Assembly (NCBI RefSeq): GCF_015711605.1
Contig: NZ_JABTEZ010000003.1
Location: 620,001-684,000 of the forward strand
DNA length: 64,000 nucleotides
Direction: 5' to 3'
From: Planomonospora sp. ID67723
Lineage (GTDB): Bacteria > Actinomycetota > Actinomycetes > Streptosporangiales > Streptosporangiaceae
Shown here: positions 56,215 through 64,000 of the stretch, piece by piece
Layout of the letters: each line of letters begins with the position of its first letter
Position numbering within the stretch: position 1 is the first letter of the stretch
Notes under the pieces: generated by a model
Told to the model about the DNA's origin: nothing
Database searches by the model: none
What the model saw: the letters and a program-made list of their open reading frames with translations, nothing else
Translations under genes and position numbers: made by a program

Positions 56215-59200
56215 CTACGGGCACGCGTCGGTGAGGGTCAGCTCCCGACCGCGCGCGTAGGCGGCGGCGAAGGCGTCCTCACCCAGTCCGGACCGGACCC
56301 GCCGGGTGATCCGGTCGAGCTCCGCCCGCTCGGACTCGCTGGGCGGAGTCCCGTGCGCCATCCTGGCCGAGGCCGCCAGCCCCAGCAGCTCGGCGGCCTT
56401 CTCACCGGAGGAGACGGACGCCAGCCCCTCGACGGCGAGCGTCATCGTTCCGGGGTCGCCGATCTCCTCGGCCGCGGCGAGCACTTCGAGGAAGAGCGTG
56501 CGGGCGGTGTCGGGATCGCCGCGCAGCTCACTGGCGAAACCCAGCTCGACCAGCACGTCGGGCAGGAACAGCACCGGCTCGCCGCCGCGGGGGACGCCTT
56601 CGAGCAGGTTGTTCAGATGCTTGTCCGCCAGCTCCAGCCGACCGGCGCGGCGGGCGGCGAAGGCGTATCCCATCTCGGCGAAGACCTGTCCCTCGCGGTA
56701 GTCCTGCCCGGCGGCCAGTCGCATCGCCCGCGCGCAGAGATCCAGCGCCCGGTCGTAGTCGGCCCCGTCCATGGCGATCCAGCCGAGCCAGGAGAGCCGC
56801 CGCACGGCATCCGGCCACAACCCCAGCTCCTCGGCGGTGCCCAGGCCCTTGCCGAACAGTCTGGCCGCACCGTCGTAGTCGCGCCGCATCTGGGCCAGCC
56901 CGCCGAGCCACTCGTCGGCCTGCAACCGCCCCCAGCGGTCGCCCAGCTCGCCGAAGATCCGGACGCTCTCGCCGCCGTCGCGCTCCAGCACCGCGTGGTC
57001 GCGCCGGGTGAACGCGTCACGCGCGCGCCTGCTCAGCGCCGCCGCGGCACCCCACCGGTCGCCGATCTCCCGGAACACGGCCAGCGCCTCGTCCACCAGG
57101 TCCCGCGCCGCCCGCTGGTCGGCCAGCCCGAGCGAGACGAACCACTGCGCCCTGGCGCGGTCGCCCGGATCCTCGATGCGCCGCAACGCCTCCGCCCAGT
57201 CCGCGTCCTCGCCGAGCAGCAGCGCGAACCCGGCCTCCCACGCCCGCGCCCTGGCCCGCTCGGCGCCGTCGGCCCGCTCGACGTCACCGGCCTGCCCGGA
57301 CGAGACCTCGTCCGGCACCCCGTGCAGCGCCTCGTCCGGGGCCTCGTCCGGCGCCTTGGCCAGCGCCTTGGCCAGTGCCGCTCTGCCCTCGCCCAGCCTG
57401 CCGCGCAGGAACCAGTACCAGGCCAGCGCGTTCGCCAGCCGCAACGCGCCGCCGGCGGGGGCGGCGTCGAGCGCGGCGCGCAGGTTCGCGGCCTCGGCGT
57501 CCAGCCGCCGCATCCAGCGCGCCTGCTCGCCTCCTCGCAGGTGGGGCTGGGCCTGTACGGCCAGCGTCATGAAATACCGGACATGTGCCTGCCGTATCCG
57601 GGACGTCTCCCCGGCGTCGTCCAGCCGCCGCAGGCAGTAGGCCGCCACCGACTCCAGCAGGCGGTACCGCATCCCCGAAGGCCCCTCCACGACCGTCACC
57701 AGCGACCTGTCCACCAGCCTGGCCAGCAGGTCGAGCACGTCCAGCCCCGGCTCGGCGCACACCGCCTCCGCCGCCTCCAGCGTGCAGCCGTCGGCGTGCA
57801 CGGCCAGCCGCCGCAGCACGGTCCGCTCCTCGGAGGTGAGCAGGGTCCAGCTCCAGTCGATCGTCGCCATGAGCGTCTGCTGCCGCTCGGGCGCGCCCCG
57901 CTGCCACCCGGCCAGCATCCGGAACCGGTCGTCCAGCCGGGCCACCAGCTCGTCCACGCCGAACGCGCGCACCCGGGTCGCCGCCAGCTCCAGCGCCAGC
58001 GGCAGGCCGTCCAGCCTGCGGCACAGCTGCGCGACGGCCTCGGCGTTGCCCGCGTCGAGCGCGAACCCCCGGGCGGAGGCGGCGGCCCGGGCCACGAACA
58101 GCCGTACCGCGTCGGATCCCGCCACCTCGTCGAGCCCGCCCCCGTCGGGCACCTCCAGCGCGGGCACGCTCCACAGCGCCTCACCGGCCACGGCCAGCGG
58201 CTCCCTGCTGGTGGCCAGGATCCGCAGGCCGGGCGCGGCGCGCAGCAGCATCTCGGCCAGCTTGGCCGCCTGGTCCACCACGTGCTCGCAGTTGTCGAGG
58301 ACCAGCAGCATGTCCCTGGCGGCCAGCGCACCGGCCAGCCGGTCGAGTGCGTCCGGGGCGTCACCGCCGTCCCGGATGTCCAGCACGGCGAGCACGGCCT
58401 CGGCCAGCGACGGCGTCCGCCTGCCGTAGGCGGCCAGCTCCACCAGCCACGCGCCGTCGGCGAACGCGCCGGCCAGCTTCCGCGCCGTCTCCAGCGCGAG
58501 GCTGGTCTTGCCCACGCCGCCGGGACCGGTGAGCGTGACGAGCCTGCCCGCCTCCAGCAGCGCGCGGACCTCGGCCGCCGCCTCGTCACGCCCGATGAGC
58601 TCGCCGACGGCGGCGGGAAGGTTGCCGGAGGGACGCCGCTCCGGCCCGCTGAGCGCGGGATCCTGGCGCAGGATCTGCTCGTGCAGGGCGGCCAGCTCGG
58701 GAGAGGGGTCCAGCCCGAGCTCCTCGGCGAGCTGCTCGCGCAGCCGGCCGTAGCTGGCCAGCGCCTCGCTCTGGCGTCCCGCGCGGTACAGGGCCTTCAT
58801 GTGCACGGCGCGCAGCCGTTCGCGCAGCGGGTGCGCGTCGACGAGCTCGGACACCTCGACGGGCTCGCCCGCCGCCAGCCGTATCTCGGCGAGCTCCTCC
58901 ACCGCCCCCAGCCGGGCCTCCTCCAGCCGGACCGCCACCGGGCGGGCGAACGCGAAGTCCGAGAAGTCCGCGAACGCCGCGCCCCGCCACAGCTCCAGCG
59001 CCTCCTCCAGCCGGGACTCGCCCAGCAGCCTGCCGAAGCGCATGGCGTCGACCGCGTCGGGATCCACCTGGAGCCGGTAGCCGGGCGCCCGGGAGACGAC
59101 GAGGTTCTTGCCGCCGGGCTCGGCGTCCTCCAGCGCGCGGCGCAGCTGGGAGACCCGCACCTGGAGCGCGGCCGTGGCGTTGCCGGGCACGTCGTCACCC

Positions 59201-59352
59201 CACAGGTCGTCCACCAGCCGGTCGGCGGAGACCACCCGGCCCTCATGGGCCAGCAGGTCGGCGAGCAACGCGCGCACCTTCAAGCCGGGGATCGGGACGA
59301 CCTCGCCCTCGTCGGTCCACACCGTCAGCGGCCCCAGCACCCCAAAACGCAT
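56215..59352 (-). CDS. AfsR/SARP-family transcriptional regulator
   Basis: A 1,045-residue large SARP. The N-terminal OmpR-like DNA-binding domain (about 1-95; MRFGVLGPLTVW, VRALLADLLAHEGRVVSADRL) is followed by a bacterial transcriptional activation domain (about 100-245). Next comes an NB-ARC ATPase with Walker A GPGGVGKTS (Lys282), DMLLVLDNCEHV as Walker B, and LDGLPLALELAA. The C-terminal about 400 residues are helical TPR-like repeats. Such proteins activate secondary-metabolite genes. The start is the ATG at 59352 because TAGGGT lies exactly seven bases upstream; an ATG at 59382 is an alternative. It is 7 kb from the NRPS operon, so control of that operon is possible but unproven. Confidence 0.93.
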   Translation of the reverse strand: MRFGVLGPLTVWTDEGEVVPIPGLKVRALLADLLAHEGRVVSADRLVDDLWGDDVPGNATAALQVRVSQLRRALEDAEPGGKNLVVSRAPGYRLQVDPDAVDAMRFGRLLGESRLEEALELWRGAAFADFSDFAFARPVAVRLEEARLGAVEELAEIRLAAGEPVEVSELVDAHPLRERLRAVHMKALYRAGRQSEALASYGRLREQLAEELGLDPSPELAALHEQILRQDPALSGPERRPSGNLPAAVGELIGRDEAAAEVRALLEAGRLVTLTGPGGVGKTSLALETARKLAGAFADGAWLVELAAYGRRTPSLAEAVLAVLDIRDGGDAPDALDRLAGALAARDMLLVLDNCEHVVDQAAKLAEMLLRAAPGLRILATSREPLAVAGEALWSVPALEVPDGGGLDEVAGSDAVRLFVARAAASARGFALDAGNAEAVAQLCRRLDGLPLALELAATRVRAFGVDELVARLDDRFRMLAGWQRGAPERQQTLMATIDWSWTLLTSEERTVLRRLAVHADGCTLEAAEAVCAEPGLDVLDLLARLVDRSLVTVVEGPSGMRYRLLESVAAYCLRRLDDAGETSRIRQAHVRYFMTLAVQAQPHLRGGEQARWMRRLDAEAANLRAALDAAPAGGALRLANALAWYWFLRGRLGEGRAALAKALAKAPDEAPDEALHGVPDEVSSGQAGDVERADGAERARARAWEAGFALLLGEDADWAEALRRIEDPGDRARAQWFVSLGLADQRAARDLVDEALAVFREIGDRWGAAAALSRRARDAFTRRDHAVLERDGGESVRIFGELGDRWGRLQADEWLGGLAQMRRDYDGAARLFGKGLGTAEELGLWPDAVRRLSWLGWIAMDGADYDRALDLCARAMRLAAGQDYREGQVFAEMGYAFAARRAGRLELADKHLNNLLEGVPRGGEPVLFLPDVLVELGFASELRGDPDTARTLFLEVLAAAEEIGDPGTMTLAVEGLASVSSGEKAAELLGLAASARMAHGTPPSESERAELDRITRRVRSGLGEDAFAAAYARGRELTLTDACP

Positions 59353-59365
59353 ACGGCCGACCCTA
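59353..59365 (-). promoter_or_regulatory. Leaderless -10 TAGGGT-N7-ATG
   Basis: TAGGGT (59365-59360, minus strand) lies seven bases before the SARP ATG at 59352, the same element as before the nitrilase gene. Confidence 0.5.
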
Positions 59366-59406
59366 AGCCCCCGGAGAGACATGAAGCGCGCTGCGGGGAC
59401 GCTTCC

Positions 59407-59462
59407 GCCCTCAGGACGGGACGGCTCTCAGATCGCCCTCAGGACGGGACGGCTCTCAGATC
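59407..59462. repeat. Perfect 28-bp tandem repeat, two copies
   Basis: 59407-59434 and 59435-59462 are identical and adjacent. The second copy contains the stop codon of the small MOSC-like gene. No protein in either frame looks selected, so it is probably a local slippage product or deletion scar. Confidence 0.9.
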
Positions 59463-59584
59463 AGGGTGACGGGGTCGCCGAGGCGCACCGGTCCCGGCGC
59501 CACCACCCTCTCCAGCGACTCGCCGCCCGTCGACTTGATCGGATACCGCCAGATCCGCTCGACCGTGCCCACCGTGATCGCCAC
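59456..59584 (-). CDS. MOSC-like mini-protein (probably internally deleted)
   Basis: A 42-residue frame from a GTG at 59584. It starts VAITVGTVERIWRYPIKSTG, the N-terminal hallmark of MOSC (molybdenum cofactor sulfurase C-terminal) domain proteins, whose N-terminal beta-barrel begins xVxxIxRYPVKS. It ends with APGPVRLGDPVTLI, which looks like the last strand of the MOSC domain. The 150-200 residues that should lie between are gone, as after an in-frame internal deletion. A TAGCGT lies six bases before the GTG. It may still be expressed; function as a MOSC protein is impossible. Confidence 0.45.
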   Translation of the reverse strand: MAITVGTVERIWRYPIKSTGGESLERVVAPGPVRLGDPVTLI

Positions 59585-59596
59585 GGTTGAACGCTA
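59585..59596 (-). promoter_or_regulatory. Leaderless -10 TAGCGT-N6-GTG
   Basis: TAGCGT (59596-59591, minus strand) precedes the mini-gene GTG at 59584 by six bases. Confidence 0.4.
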
Positions 59597-59751
59597 TCGC
59601 AGGGCGGCTGCCGCGATCATTCGTACGGCAGGCCGCGGGATCTCCGGCGGAGGGCGGGGCGGGGCCGTGCGGGGCCGCAGGCCGTCCGTCTGCCGTCGGC
59701 TCATCCGGGGCCCTGGCGATCCTGCAGGGGCGGCCTTTCCGGCACCCGAAG

Positions 59752-60321
59752 TCATCGACGCCAGGATGTGGCGTACTTGTGCCGGTACTTGACGTCGTCC
59801 TCGGCCTCGATGAGCGCCGCCGCCCGTTGCGCGACCGTCTCATCGCCCGTGGCCTCGTGGAGTCTCCGCAGCCCGACGATGATGTCGTTGCGGATCAGCG
59901 TGACGTTCTTCTCCGACACGCACTCACCGAATCGCGTGACGAGCGCATCGACCAGGGCCGTCCGCTGGGTGGGACCGGCGAGCCCGATCTTCCACAGTGA
60001 CTGCAGGCAGTGCCGCGCCGTCACGAACCGCTCGTCCCTGGTCACGTCGACCAGGGAGGCGAGGTCTCTCAGGATGCGCTTCTCCGGGTCGCCGATCGCC
60101 AGGTTGCACAGGATCTGCGCCGCGATCGCCCGGTTGTGGTTGTCTTCGTGCGCGAGGTTGCCGACCACCTCGTCCCACACCTCGTAGGCCCAGGGAACCG
60201 GATCGCCGGTCGCCTGCATCATCTCTTCGTAGGCGGCGTTGCGTCGTTCGCGGTCCTTCGACCAGAGGTCGCTGAATCCTTGCGGCGCTGAGCTGCTGGT
60301 CACGGGTTTGGGCTCCACCAT
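59752..60321 (-). CDS. Hypothetical helical (HEAT/ARM-like) protein
   Basis: A 189-residue soluble protein, mostly predicted helical, with repeated blocks such as [29 protein letters not shown] and [27 protein letters not shown]. These resemble HEAT- or ARM-type repeats used for protein contacts. No enzyme motif is visible. I chose the ATG at 60321; the longer reading to 60531 is Arg/Pro-rich and unlikely. A TAGGAT (60359-60354) could be its -10. It is divergent from aroC. Function unknown. Confidence 0.7.
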   Translation of the reverse strand: MVEPKPVTSSSAPQGFSDLWSKDRERRNAAYEEMMQATGDPVPWAYEVWDEVVGNLAHEDNHNRAIAAQILCNLAIGDPEKRILRDLASLVDVTRDERFVTARHCLQSLWKIGLAGPTQRTALVDALVTRFGECVSEKNVTLIRNDIIVGLRRLHEATGDETVAQRAAALIEAEDDVKYRHKYATSWRR

Positions 60322-60548
60322 CGCACGATGACGATCTCGACGTGGTCGCCCGTATCCTAGACCGGTACCCCCAGGATCCCGGCGCAGCGGGAGAACGTGT
60401 CGGAGCGGTCGCTCCGTCCCGGCGCCCGTGCGGCAGCTCCCGGGTCTCCCCCCCGTCCGGGGGACGGGGACCCGCCGGGCCGAAGAGCGGTGTCTCATCA
60501 GGTGAGCTGCGGCCATTCCAGTGGGCGGCACGTGGAAGACTTGTCCCC

Positions 60549-61727
60549 ATGTTGCGCTGGTTGACCGCCGGAGAGTCCCACGGCCCCGAGCTCGTCGCGA
60601 TCCTGGAAGGACTGCCCGCAGGGGTGGAGGTGACGACGGCCGACATCGACCGCGCCCTGGCGCGGCGCCGCCTCGGCTACGGCCGCGGTGCCCGGATGAA
60701 GTTCGAGCAGGACCTCGTCACCGTCGTGGGCGGCCTGCGGCACGGCCGCACGCTCGGCAGCCCCGTGGCCATCCGCGTGGGCAACACCGAGTGGCCCAAG
60801 TGGGAGACCGTCATGGCGGCCGACCCGGTGGACCCGGCGGTGCTGGAGGGCCAGGCCCGCAACGCGCCGCGTTCGCGCCCCCGGCCGGGCCACGCCGACC
60901 TCGCCGGCATGCAGAAGTACGGCTTCGACGACGCCCGCCCGGTGCTCGACCGGGCCAGCGCCCGCGAGACCGCCGCCCGCGTCGCCCTCGGCCAGGTCGC
61001 CAAGAACTTCCTCAGGCAGGCCCTCGGCGTCGAGATCGTCAGCCACGTCGTCTCCATCGGGTCGGCGCAGACCACCGAGGGCGTCGTGCCCGGTCCCGGC
61101 GACATGGACGCCGTCGACGCCGACCCGGTGCGCTGCGCCGACCCGGCCGGCAGCGCCGCGATGGTCGCCGAGATCGACAAGGCGCACAAGGACGGCGACA
61201 CCCTCGGCGGCGTCGTCGAGGTGCTCGCCTACGGCCTCCCGCCGGGCCTGGGCAGTTACACCCACTGGGACCGCCGCCTCGACGCCCGCCTGGCCGCCGC
61301 GCTGATGGGCATCCAGGCGATCAAGGGCGTCGCGGTCGGCGACGGCTTCGAGACCGCCCGCCGTCCCGGCTCCCGCGCCCACGACGAGATCGAGAACACC
61401 CCGGACGGCGTGCGCCGCATCACCAACCGGGCCGGCGGCGTCGAGGGCGGCATGACCAACGGCGAGCCGCTGCGCGTCAGCGCCGCGATGAAGCCGATCT
61501 CCACCGTGCCGCGGGCGCTGGCCACCATCGACGTGCTGACCGGCGAGGCGGCCAAGGCCCACCACGAGCGCTCCGACGTCTGCGCGGTCCCGGCCGCCGC
61601 GATCGTCGCCGAGGCGATGGTCGCGCTGGTCCTGGCCGACGCCGCGCTCGAGAAGTTCGGCGGCGACTCCGTCGAGGAGGTCGCCCGCAACCTGTCCGGA
61701 TACCTCTCCTCCATGGTGATCAAATGA
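60549..61727 (+). CDS. aroC: Chorismate synthase
   Basis: A 392-residue chorismate synthase, the last step of the shikimate pathway (5-enolpyruvylshikimate-3-phosphate to chorismate, needing reduced FMN). Signatures: [58 protein letters not shown] and [12 protein letters not shown]. Normal length. The ATG at 60549 is the conserved start; no strong Shine-Dalgarno is visible, and an AAGACT hexamer sits seven bases upstream, a weak leaderless signal. It overlaps aroK by 4 bases and heads the shikimate block. Confidence 0.97.
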   Translation: MLRWLTAGESHGPELVAILEGLPAGVEVTTADIDRALARRRLGYGRGARMKFEQDLVTVVGGLRHGRTLGSPVAIRVGNTEWPKWETVMAADPVDPAVLEGQARNAPRSRPRPGHADLAGMQKYGFDDARPVLDRASARETAARVALGQVAKNFLRQALGVEIVSHVVSIGSAQTTEGVVPGPGDMDAVDADPVRCADPAGSAAMVAEIDKAHKDGDTLGGVVEVLAYGLPPGLGSYTHWDRRLDARLAAALMGIQAIKGVAVGDGFETARRPGSRAHDEIENTPDGVRRITNRAGGVEGGMTNGEPLRVSAAMKPISTVPRALATIDVLTGEAAKAHHERSDVCAVPAAAIVAEAMVALVLADAALEKFGGDSVEEVARNLSGYLSSMVIK

Positions 61728-62227
61728 GTCCGCGCGCGGTGTTGATCGGTGCCCCGGGATCGGGCAAGTCGACCGTCGGCAGGCTGCTGGCCGAGCGGCT
61801 CGGGGTCGGCTTCCGCGACACCGACGCCGACGTGGAGACCGTGGCCGGCAAGCCGGTGAGCGACATCTTCGTCGAGGACGGCGAGGAGCGCTTCCGAGAG
61901 CTGGAGGCGGAGGCCGTACGGCTGGCGCTGGCCGAACACGACGGCGTGCTCTCGCTGGGCGGCGGCGCCGTCCTGGCCGAGGCGACCCGGAAGCTGCTGG
62001 CCGGCCACCCGGTGGTCTACCTGGAGGTCGGCCTGTCCCAGGCGGTCTCCCGGGTGGGGCTGGGGTCGGCGCGCCCGCTCCTGGTGTTCAACCCGCGCAG
62101 CCAGCTCAAGAAGCTGATGGACGCCCGTCGCCCGATCTACGAGGAGCTGGCCGCCGTCACGGTCGCGACCGACGAGCGGACGCCCGGCGAGGTCGTGGAC
62201 GAGATCGTGAAGGGGCTCGGCGGATGA
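61724..62227 (+). CDS. aroK: Shikimate kinase
   Basis: A 167-residue shikimate kinase that phosphorylates shikimate at the 3-OH. The P-loop [11 protein letters not shown] is at residues 9-19; shikimate-binding RDTDADVE, the FRELE segment and LSLGGGAVL are present, and the lid region lies around residues 107-125. The ATG overlaps the aroC stop (ATGA, 61724-61727), so translation is coupled. Length is normal. Confidence 0.96.
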   Translation: MSPRAVLIGAPGSGKSTVGRLLAERLGVGFRDTDADVETVAGKPVSDIFVEDGEERFRELEAEAVRLALAEHDGVLSLGGGAVLAEATRKLLAGHPVVYLEVGLSQAVSRVGLGSARPLLVFNPRSQLKKLMDARRPIYEELAAVTVATDERTPGEVVDEIVKGLGG

Positions 62228-62277
62228 GCGGGTGCGGAGTGTTCGTGCAGGCCGGTTCTGCGGAGGCGCGGCGATGA
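62224..62277 (+). CDS. Mini-ORF bridging aroK and aroB
   Basis: A 17-codon frame ([17 protein letters not shown]) starts at an ATG overlapping the aroK stop (62224-62227) and ends at a TGA overlapping the aroB ATG (62274-62277). It may pass ribosomes across the 46-base gap. The aroB gene also has its own CGGAGG Shine-Dalgarno, so the ORF may be incidental. Confidence 0.3.
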   Translation: MSGCGVFVQAGSAEARR

Positions 62278-63350
62278 CGGTCTCCAGGATCCCTGTCCCG
62301 GGCGAGGCGCCGTACGACGTGGTGGTCGGCACCGGGATACTCGGCGAGCTGCCCGGGCTGCTCGGGCCGAAGGTCCGCACCGTCGCGGTCGTGCATCCGG
62401 CGAGCCTGCCGGAGATCGCCCGGCCGGTCTGCGGCGCGATCGAGGCGGCGGGATACGAGGTCGTCGCGCTGCCGGTGCCCGACGCCGAGCGGGCCAAGAC
62501 CGTCGAGGTGGCCGCCGAGCTCTGGTCGGCCTTCGGCCGCTACGGGATCACCCGCTCCGACGCCGTGGTCGGCGTCGGCGGCGGGGCCACCACCGACCTG
62601 GCCGGGTTCGTGGCCGCCACCTGGCTGCGCGGGGTCAGGGTCGTGCAGGTCCCGACCACCCTGCTCGGCATGGTCGACGCCGCGGTGGGCGGCAAGACCG
62701 GCATCAACACCCCCGAGGGCAAGAACCTCGTCGGCTCCTTCCACCCGCCCGCCGGGGTCCTGTGCGACCTGGCCACGCTGGTCTCTGTCCCCCGTGACGA
62801 CTACGTCGGCGGGCTCGCGGAGATCATCAAGGGCGGGTTCATCGCCGACCCGGTGATCCTGGACCTCATCGAGGCCGATCCCGAGGGCGCCCGGCTCCCC
62901 GAGGGGCGGCACACCCGCGAGCTGATCGAGCGGAAGATCCGGATCAAGGCCCGCGTGGTCGGCGCGGACCTGCGTGAGGGCGGCCTGCGGGAGATCCTCA
63001 ACTACGGACACACCCTGGCCCACGCCATCGAGCGGGTCGAGGACTACCGGATGCGCCACGGCGAGGCCGTCGCCATCGGCATGGTCTACGCCGCCGAGCT
63101 GTCCCGGCTGGACGGCAGGATCGGCGCCGACGTCGTGGAGCGCACGCGCTCGATCCTGACCTCGGTCGGCCTGCCCACCGCCTACCGCCGGGAGGCCTGG
63201 CCCGCGCTCCGCGACCACATGCGGCTGGACAAGAAGAGCCGCGGTGCCACCCTGCGCTTCGTCGTCCTGGACGGCCTCGCCGAGGTCTCCCCGCTGGAGA
63301 ACCCGGCCGAGGAACTGCTGGAGGCCGCCTACCACGAGGTCGCCCGATGA
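62274..63350 (+). CDS. aroB: 3-dehydroquinate synthase
   Basis: A 358-residue 3-dehydroquinate synthase, the second step of the shikimate pathway (DAHP to 3-dehydroquinate, NAD+ and metal dependent). Motifs: VVGVGGGATTDLAGFVAATWLRG, PTTLLGMVDAAVGGKTGIN, EIIKGGFI, the metal-binding NYGHTLAHAIE and RHGEAVAIGMV. I chose the ATG at 62274 with CGGAGG seven bases upstream; the frame's extension to 62232 is not conserved-looking. Confidence 0.97.
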   Translation: MTVSRIPVPGEAPYDVVVGTGILGELPGLLGPKVRTVAVVHPASLPEIARPVCGAIEAAGYEVVALPVPDAERAKTVEVAAELWSAFGRYGITRSDAVVGVGGGATTDLAGFVAATWLRGVRVVQVPTTLLGMVDAAVGGKTGINTPEGKNLVGSFHPPAGVLCDLATLVSVPRDDYVGGLAEIIKGGFIADPVILDLIEADPEGARLPEGRHTRELIERKIRIKARVVGADLREGGLREILNYGHTLAHAIERVEDYRMRHGEAVAIGMVYAAELSRLDGRIGADVVERTRSILTSVGLPTAYRREAWPALRDHMRLDKKSRGATLRFVVLDGLAEVSPLENPAEELLEAAYHEVAR

Positions 63351-63415
63351 CGCCGCGAGCGGAGTGGGCGGCGAGGGACGAGCAGTCCGCGCGGCGAGTG
63401 AGGAGCGGTGAGTGA
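63347..63415 (+). CDS. Mini-ORF between aroB and aroQ
   Basis: A 22-codon frame starts at an ATG overlapping the aroB stop (63347-63350) and ends at 63415, overlapping the GTG start of aroQ (63408) by 8 bases. The peptide is charged (begins [13 protein letters not shown]) and matches nothing I know. It may be translated only as a coupling device, or not at all. Confidence 0.25.
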   Translation: MTPRAEWAARDEQSARRVRSGE

Positions 63416-63851
63416 TCAGATGAGACCGGTCTACGTTCTCAACGGCCCGAACCTGTCGCGGCTGGGCACCCGCGAGCCGGACGTCTACGGCGCGGAGACC
63501 TTCGCCGACCTGGCCGAACTGTGCCGGAATACCGGCCGGGAGCTGGGCCTTTCGGTGGAGGTCAGGCAGACCGACGACGAGGCCGAGCTGGTCGGCTGGC
63601 TGCACGAGGCCGCCGACGGGAGGATCCCGGTGGTGCTGAACCCGGCGGCGTTCACCCACTACTCCTACGCGCTGCGCGACGCCATCGCCCAGCGCACCGC
63701 GCCCCTGGTGGAGGTGCACATCTCCAACCCGGCCGCGCGCGAGGAGTTCCGGCACACCTCGGTGGTGGCCGCGGTGGCCACCGGGACCATCGCCGGTTTC
63801 GGCCTCAACTCCTACGTGCTCGCGCTGCGGGCCGTCGCCGACGCCGGCTGA
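63408..63851 (+). CDS. aroQ: Type II 3-dehydroquinate dehydratase
   Basis: A 147-residue type II dehydroquinase that converts 3-dehydroquinate to 3-dehydroshikimate, the step after AroB. The start [21 protein letters not shown] contains the active-site Asn, Arg and the flexible lid Tyr. [18 protein letters not shown] and [17 protein letters not shown] complete the site. The GTG at 63408 and an ATG at 63420 are both possible starts; GAGGAG lies at 63400-63405. It closes the aroC-aroK-aroB-aroQ block. Confidence 0.95.
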   Translation: MSDQMRPVYVLNGPNLSRLGTREPDVYGAETFADLAELCRNTGRELGLSVEVRQTDDEAELVGWLHEAADGRIPVVLNPAAFTHYSYALRDAIAQRTAPLVEVHISNPAAREEFRHTSVVAAVATGTIAGFGLNSYVLALRAVADAG

Positions 63852-63949
63852 CCGGCGGAGGCCTCCGACTGACCGGCGGCGCCCGGGAGACCGGCGCGCC
63901 CGAACAGCTGATCGCGGCCGGATGCCGCGGTCGTGGGACCGGGGGACCC

Positions 63950-64000
63950 GTGACGCACTACACCTCGTTCGTCGCCCTCGGCGACAGCTTCACCGAGGGC
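63950..64000 (+). CDS. SGNH/GDSL hydrolase, 5' end only
   Basis: From a GTG at 63950 the frame reads VTHYTSFVALGDSFTEG up to the window edge. GDSFTEG is block I of SGNH (GDSL) esterases, with the nucleophile Ser. Only 17 codons are visible, so family membership is probable but not sub-type. The gene continues beyond the window. Confidence 0.65.
   Translation, partial: MTHYTSFVALGDSFTEG

Noticed and set aside
56215..59352. SARP gene as the pathway-specific regulator of the NRPS cluster
   Set aside because: It is over 7 kb away with unrelated genes between, so I record only a possibility and not an assignment.
56152..59469. A 1,105-codon plus-strand frame opposite the SARP gene
   Set aside because: Antisense shadow rich in Gln, Arg, Gly and Pro; the minus strand has complete SARP domains.
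1..64000. tRNA or rRNA genes
   Set aside because: No cloverleaf with TTCGA-type T-loop context or rRNA-like stretch was recognised by eye in the intergenic gaps.

Overview
The window is very GC-rich actinomycete DNA with strong G/C at third codon positions. Many genes start with GTG, many neighbours overlap as ATGA, and several starts look leaderless. The gene content (SARP/AfsR regulator, FAAL, MbtH, actinobacterial AhpC/AhpD under OxyR) fits a filamentous actinomycete, perhaps Streptosporangiales; that placement is an inference from style and content.

Layout. 1-4,000: a RidA protein, a DUF488 protein, a broken sigma-factor start, and a minus-strand run (DUF418 membrane protein, nitrilase-family hydrolase, two unknown proteins). 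4,266-6,877: GH1 beta-glucosidase and a PLP aminotransferase. 7,095-10,372: a minus-strand pair coding a solute-binding lipoprotein and a membrane protein with solute-binding and von Willebrand A domains. 10,534-12,664: oxyR divergent from ahpC-ahpD. 12,704-17,947: DUF2306 membrane protein, chemoreceptor, DHA2-type MFS exporter and its divergent TetR repressor.

18,085-48,804 is the main attraction, a lipopeptide biosynthesis locus. It codes a fatty acyl-AMP ligase (FAAL), a free acyl carrier protein, an MMPL/RND transporter, three non-ribosomal peptide synthetases (six modules), an MbtH-like protein and a type II thioesterase. Junctions inside the ACP-MMPL and NRPS-to-MbtH runs overlap by 1-4 bases. 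Read in order, the line is FAAL/ACP loading, then C-A-PCP-E, C-A-PCP, C-A-PCP-E (NRPS1), C-A-PCP, C-A-PCP-E (NRPS2), C-A-PCP-TE (NRPS3). My hand reading of the specificity codes gives Ser for module 2 and Thr for modules 3 and 5, both Thr modules followed by epimerisation. Modules 1, 4 and 6 read as non-polar but unassigned. Expected product: an N-acylated hexapeptide, acyl-D-X1-Ser-D-Thr-X4-D-Thr-X6, possibly cyclised by the thioesterase. NRPS2 looks like a duplicate of the last two modules of NRPS1: long tracts about 8 kb apart seem identical, while the substrate-binding core of one adenylation domain has been swapped. Both copies of the late epimerase carry an in-frame 42-bp palindrome made of codons otherwise rare here, followed by a perfect (GCTGGA)12 tract.

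48,771-56,051: a secreted or anchored lipase, carbamate kinase with a ring-opening (cyanuric acid/barbiturate type) amidohydrolase, an SseB-domain protein, a truncated antiporter, a prepilin peptidase, an AHSA1/SRPBCC protein and a GAF histidine kinase. 56,215-60,321: an AfsR-like SARP regulator, a tiny MOSC-like gene, and a helical-repeat protein. 60,549-63,851: a shikimate block aroC-aroK-aroB-aroQ, followed by the first codons of an SGNH hydrolase cut by the window end.

Recurrent themes. First, TANNNT hexamers sit 6-8 bases before the start codon of at least eight genes (leaderless-promoter layout). Second, short decayed fragments (sigma factor, tyrosine integrase, IS5-type transposase, antiporter, MOSC protein) lie in gaps between intact genes. 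Third, mini-ORFs of 17-22 codons bridge neighbouring genes with stop/start overlaps. No tRNA, rRNA or CRISPR array was recognised.
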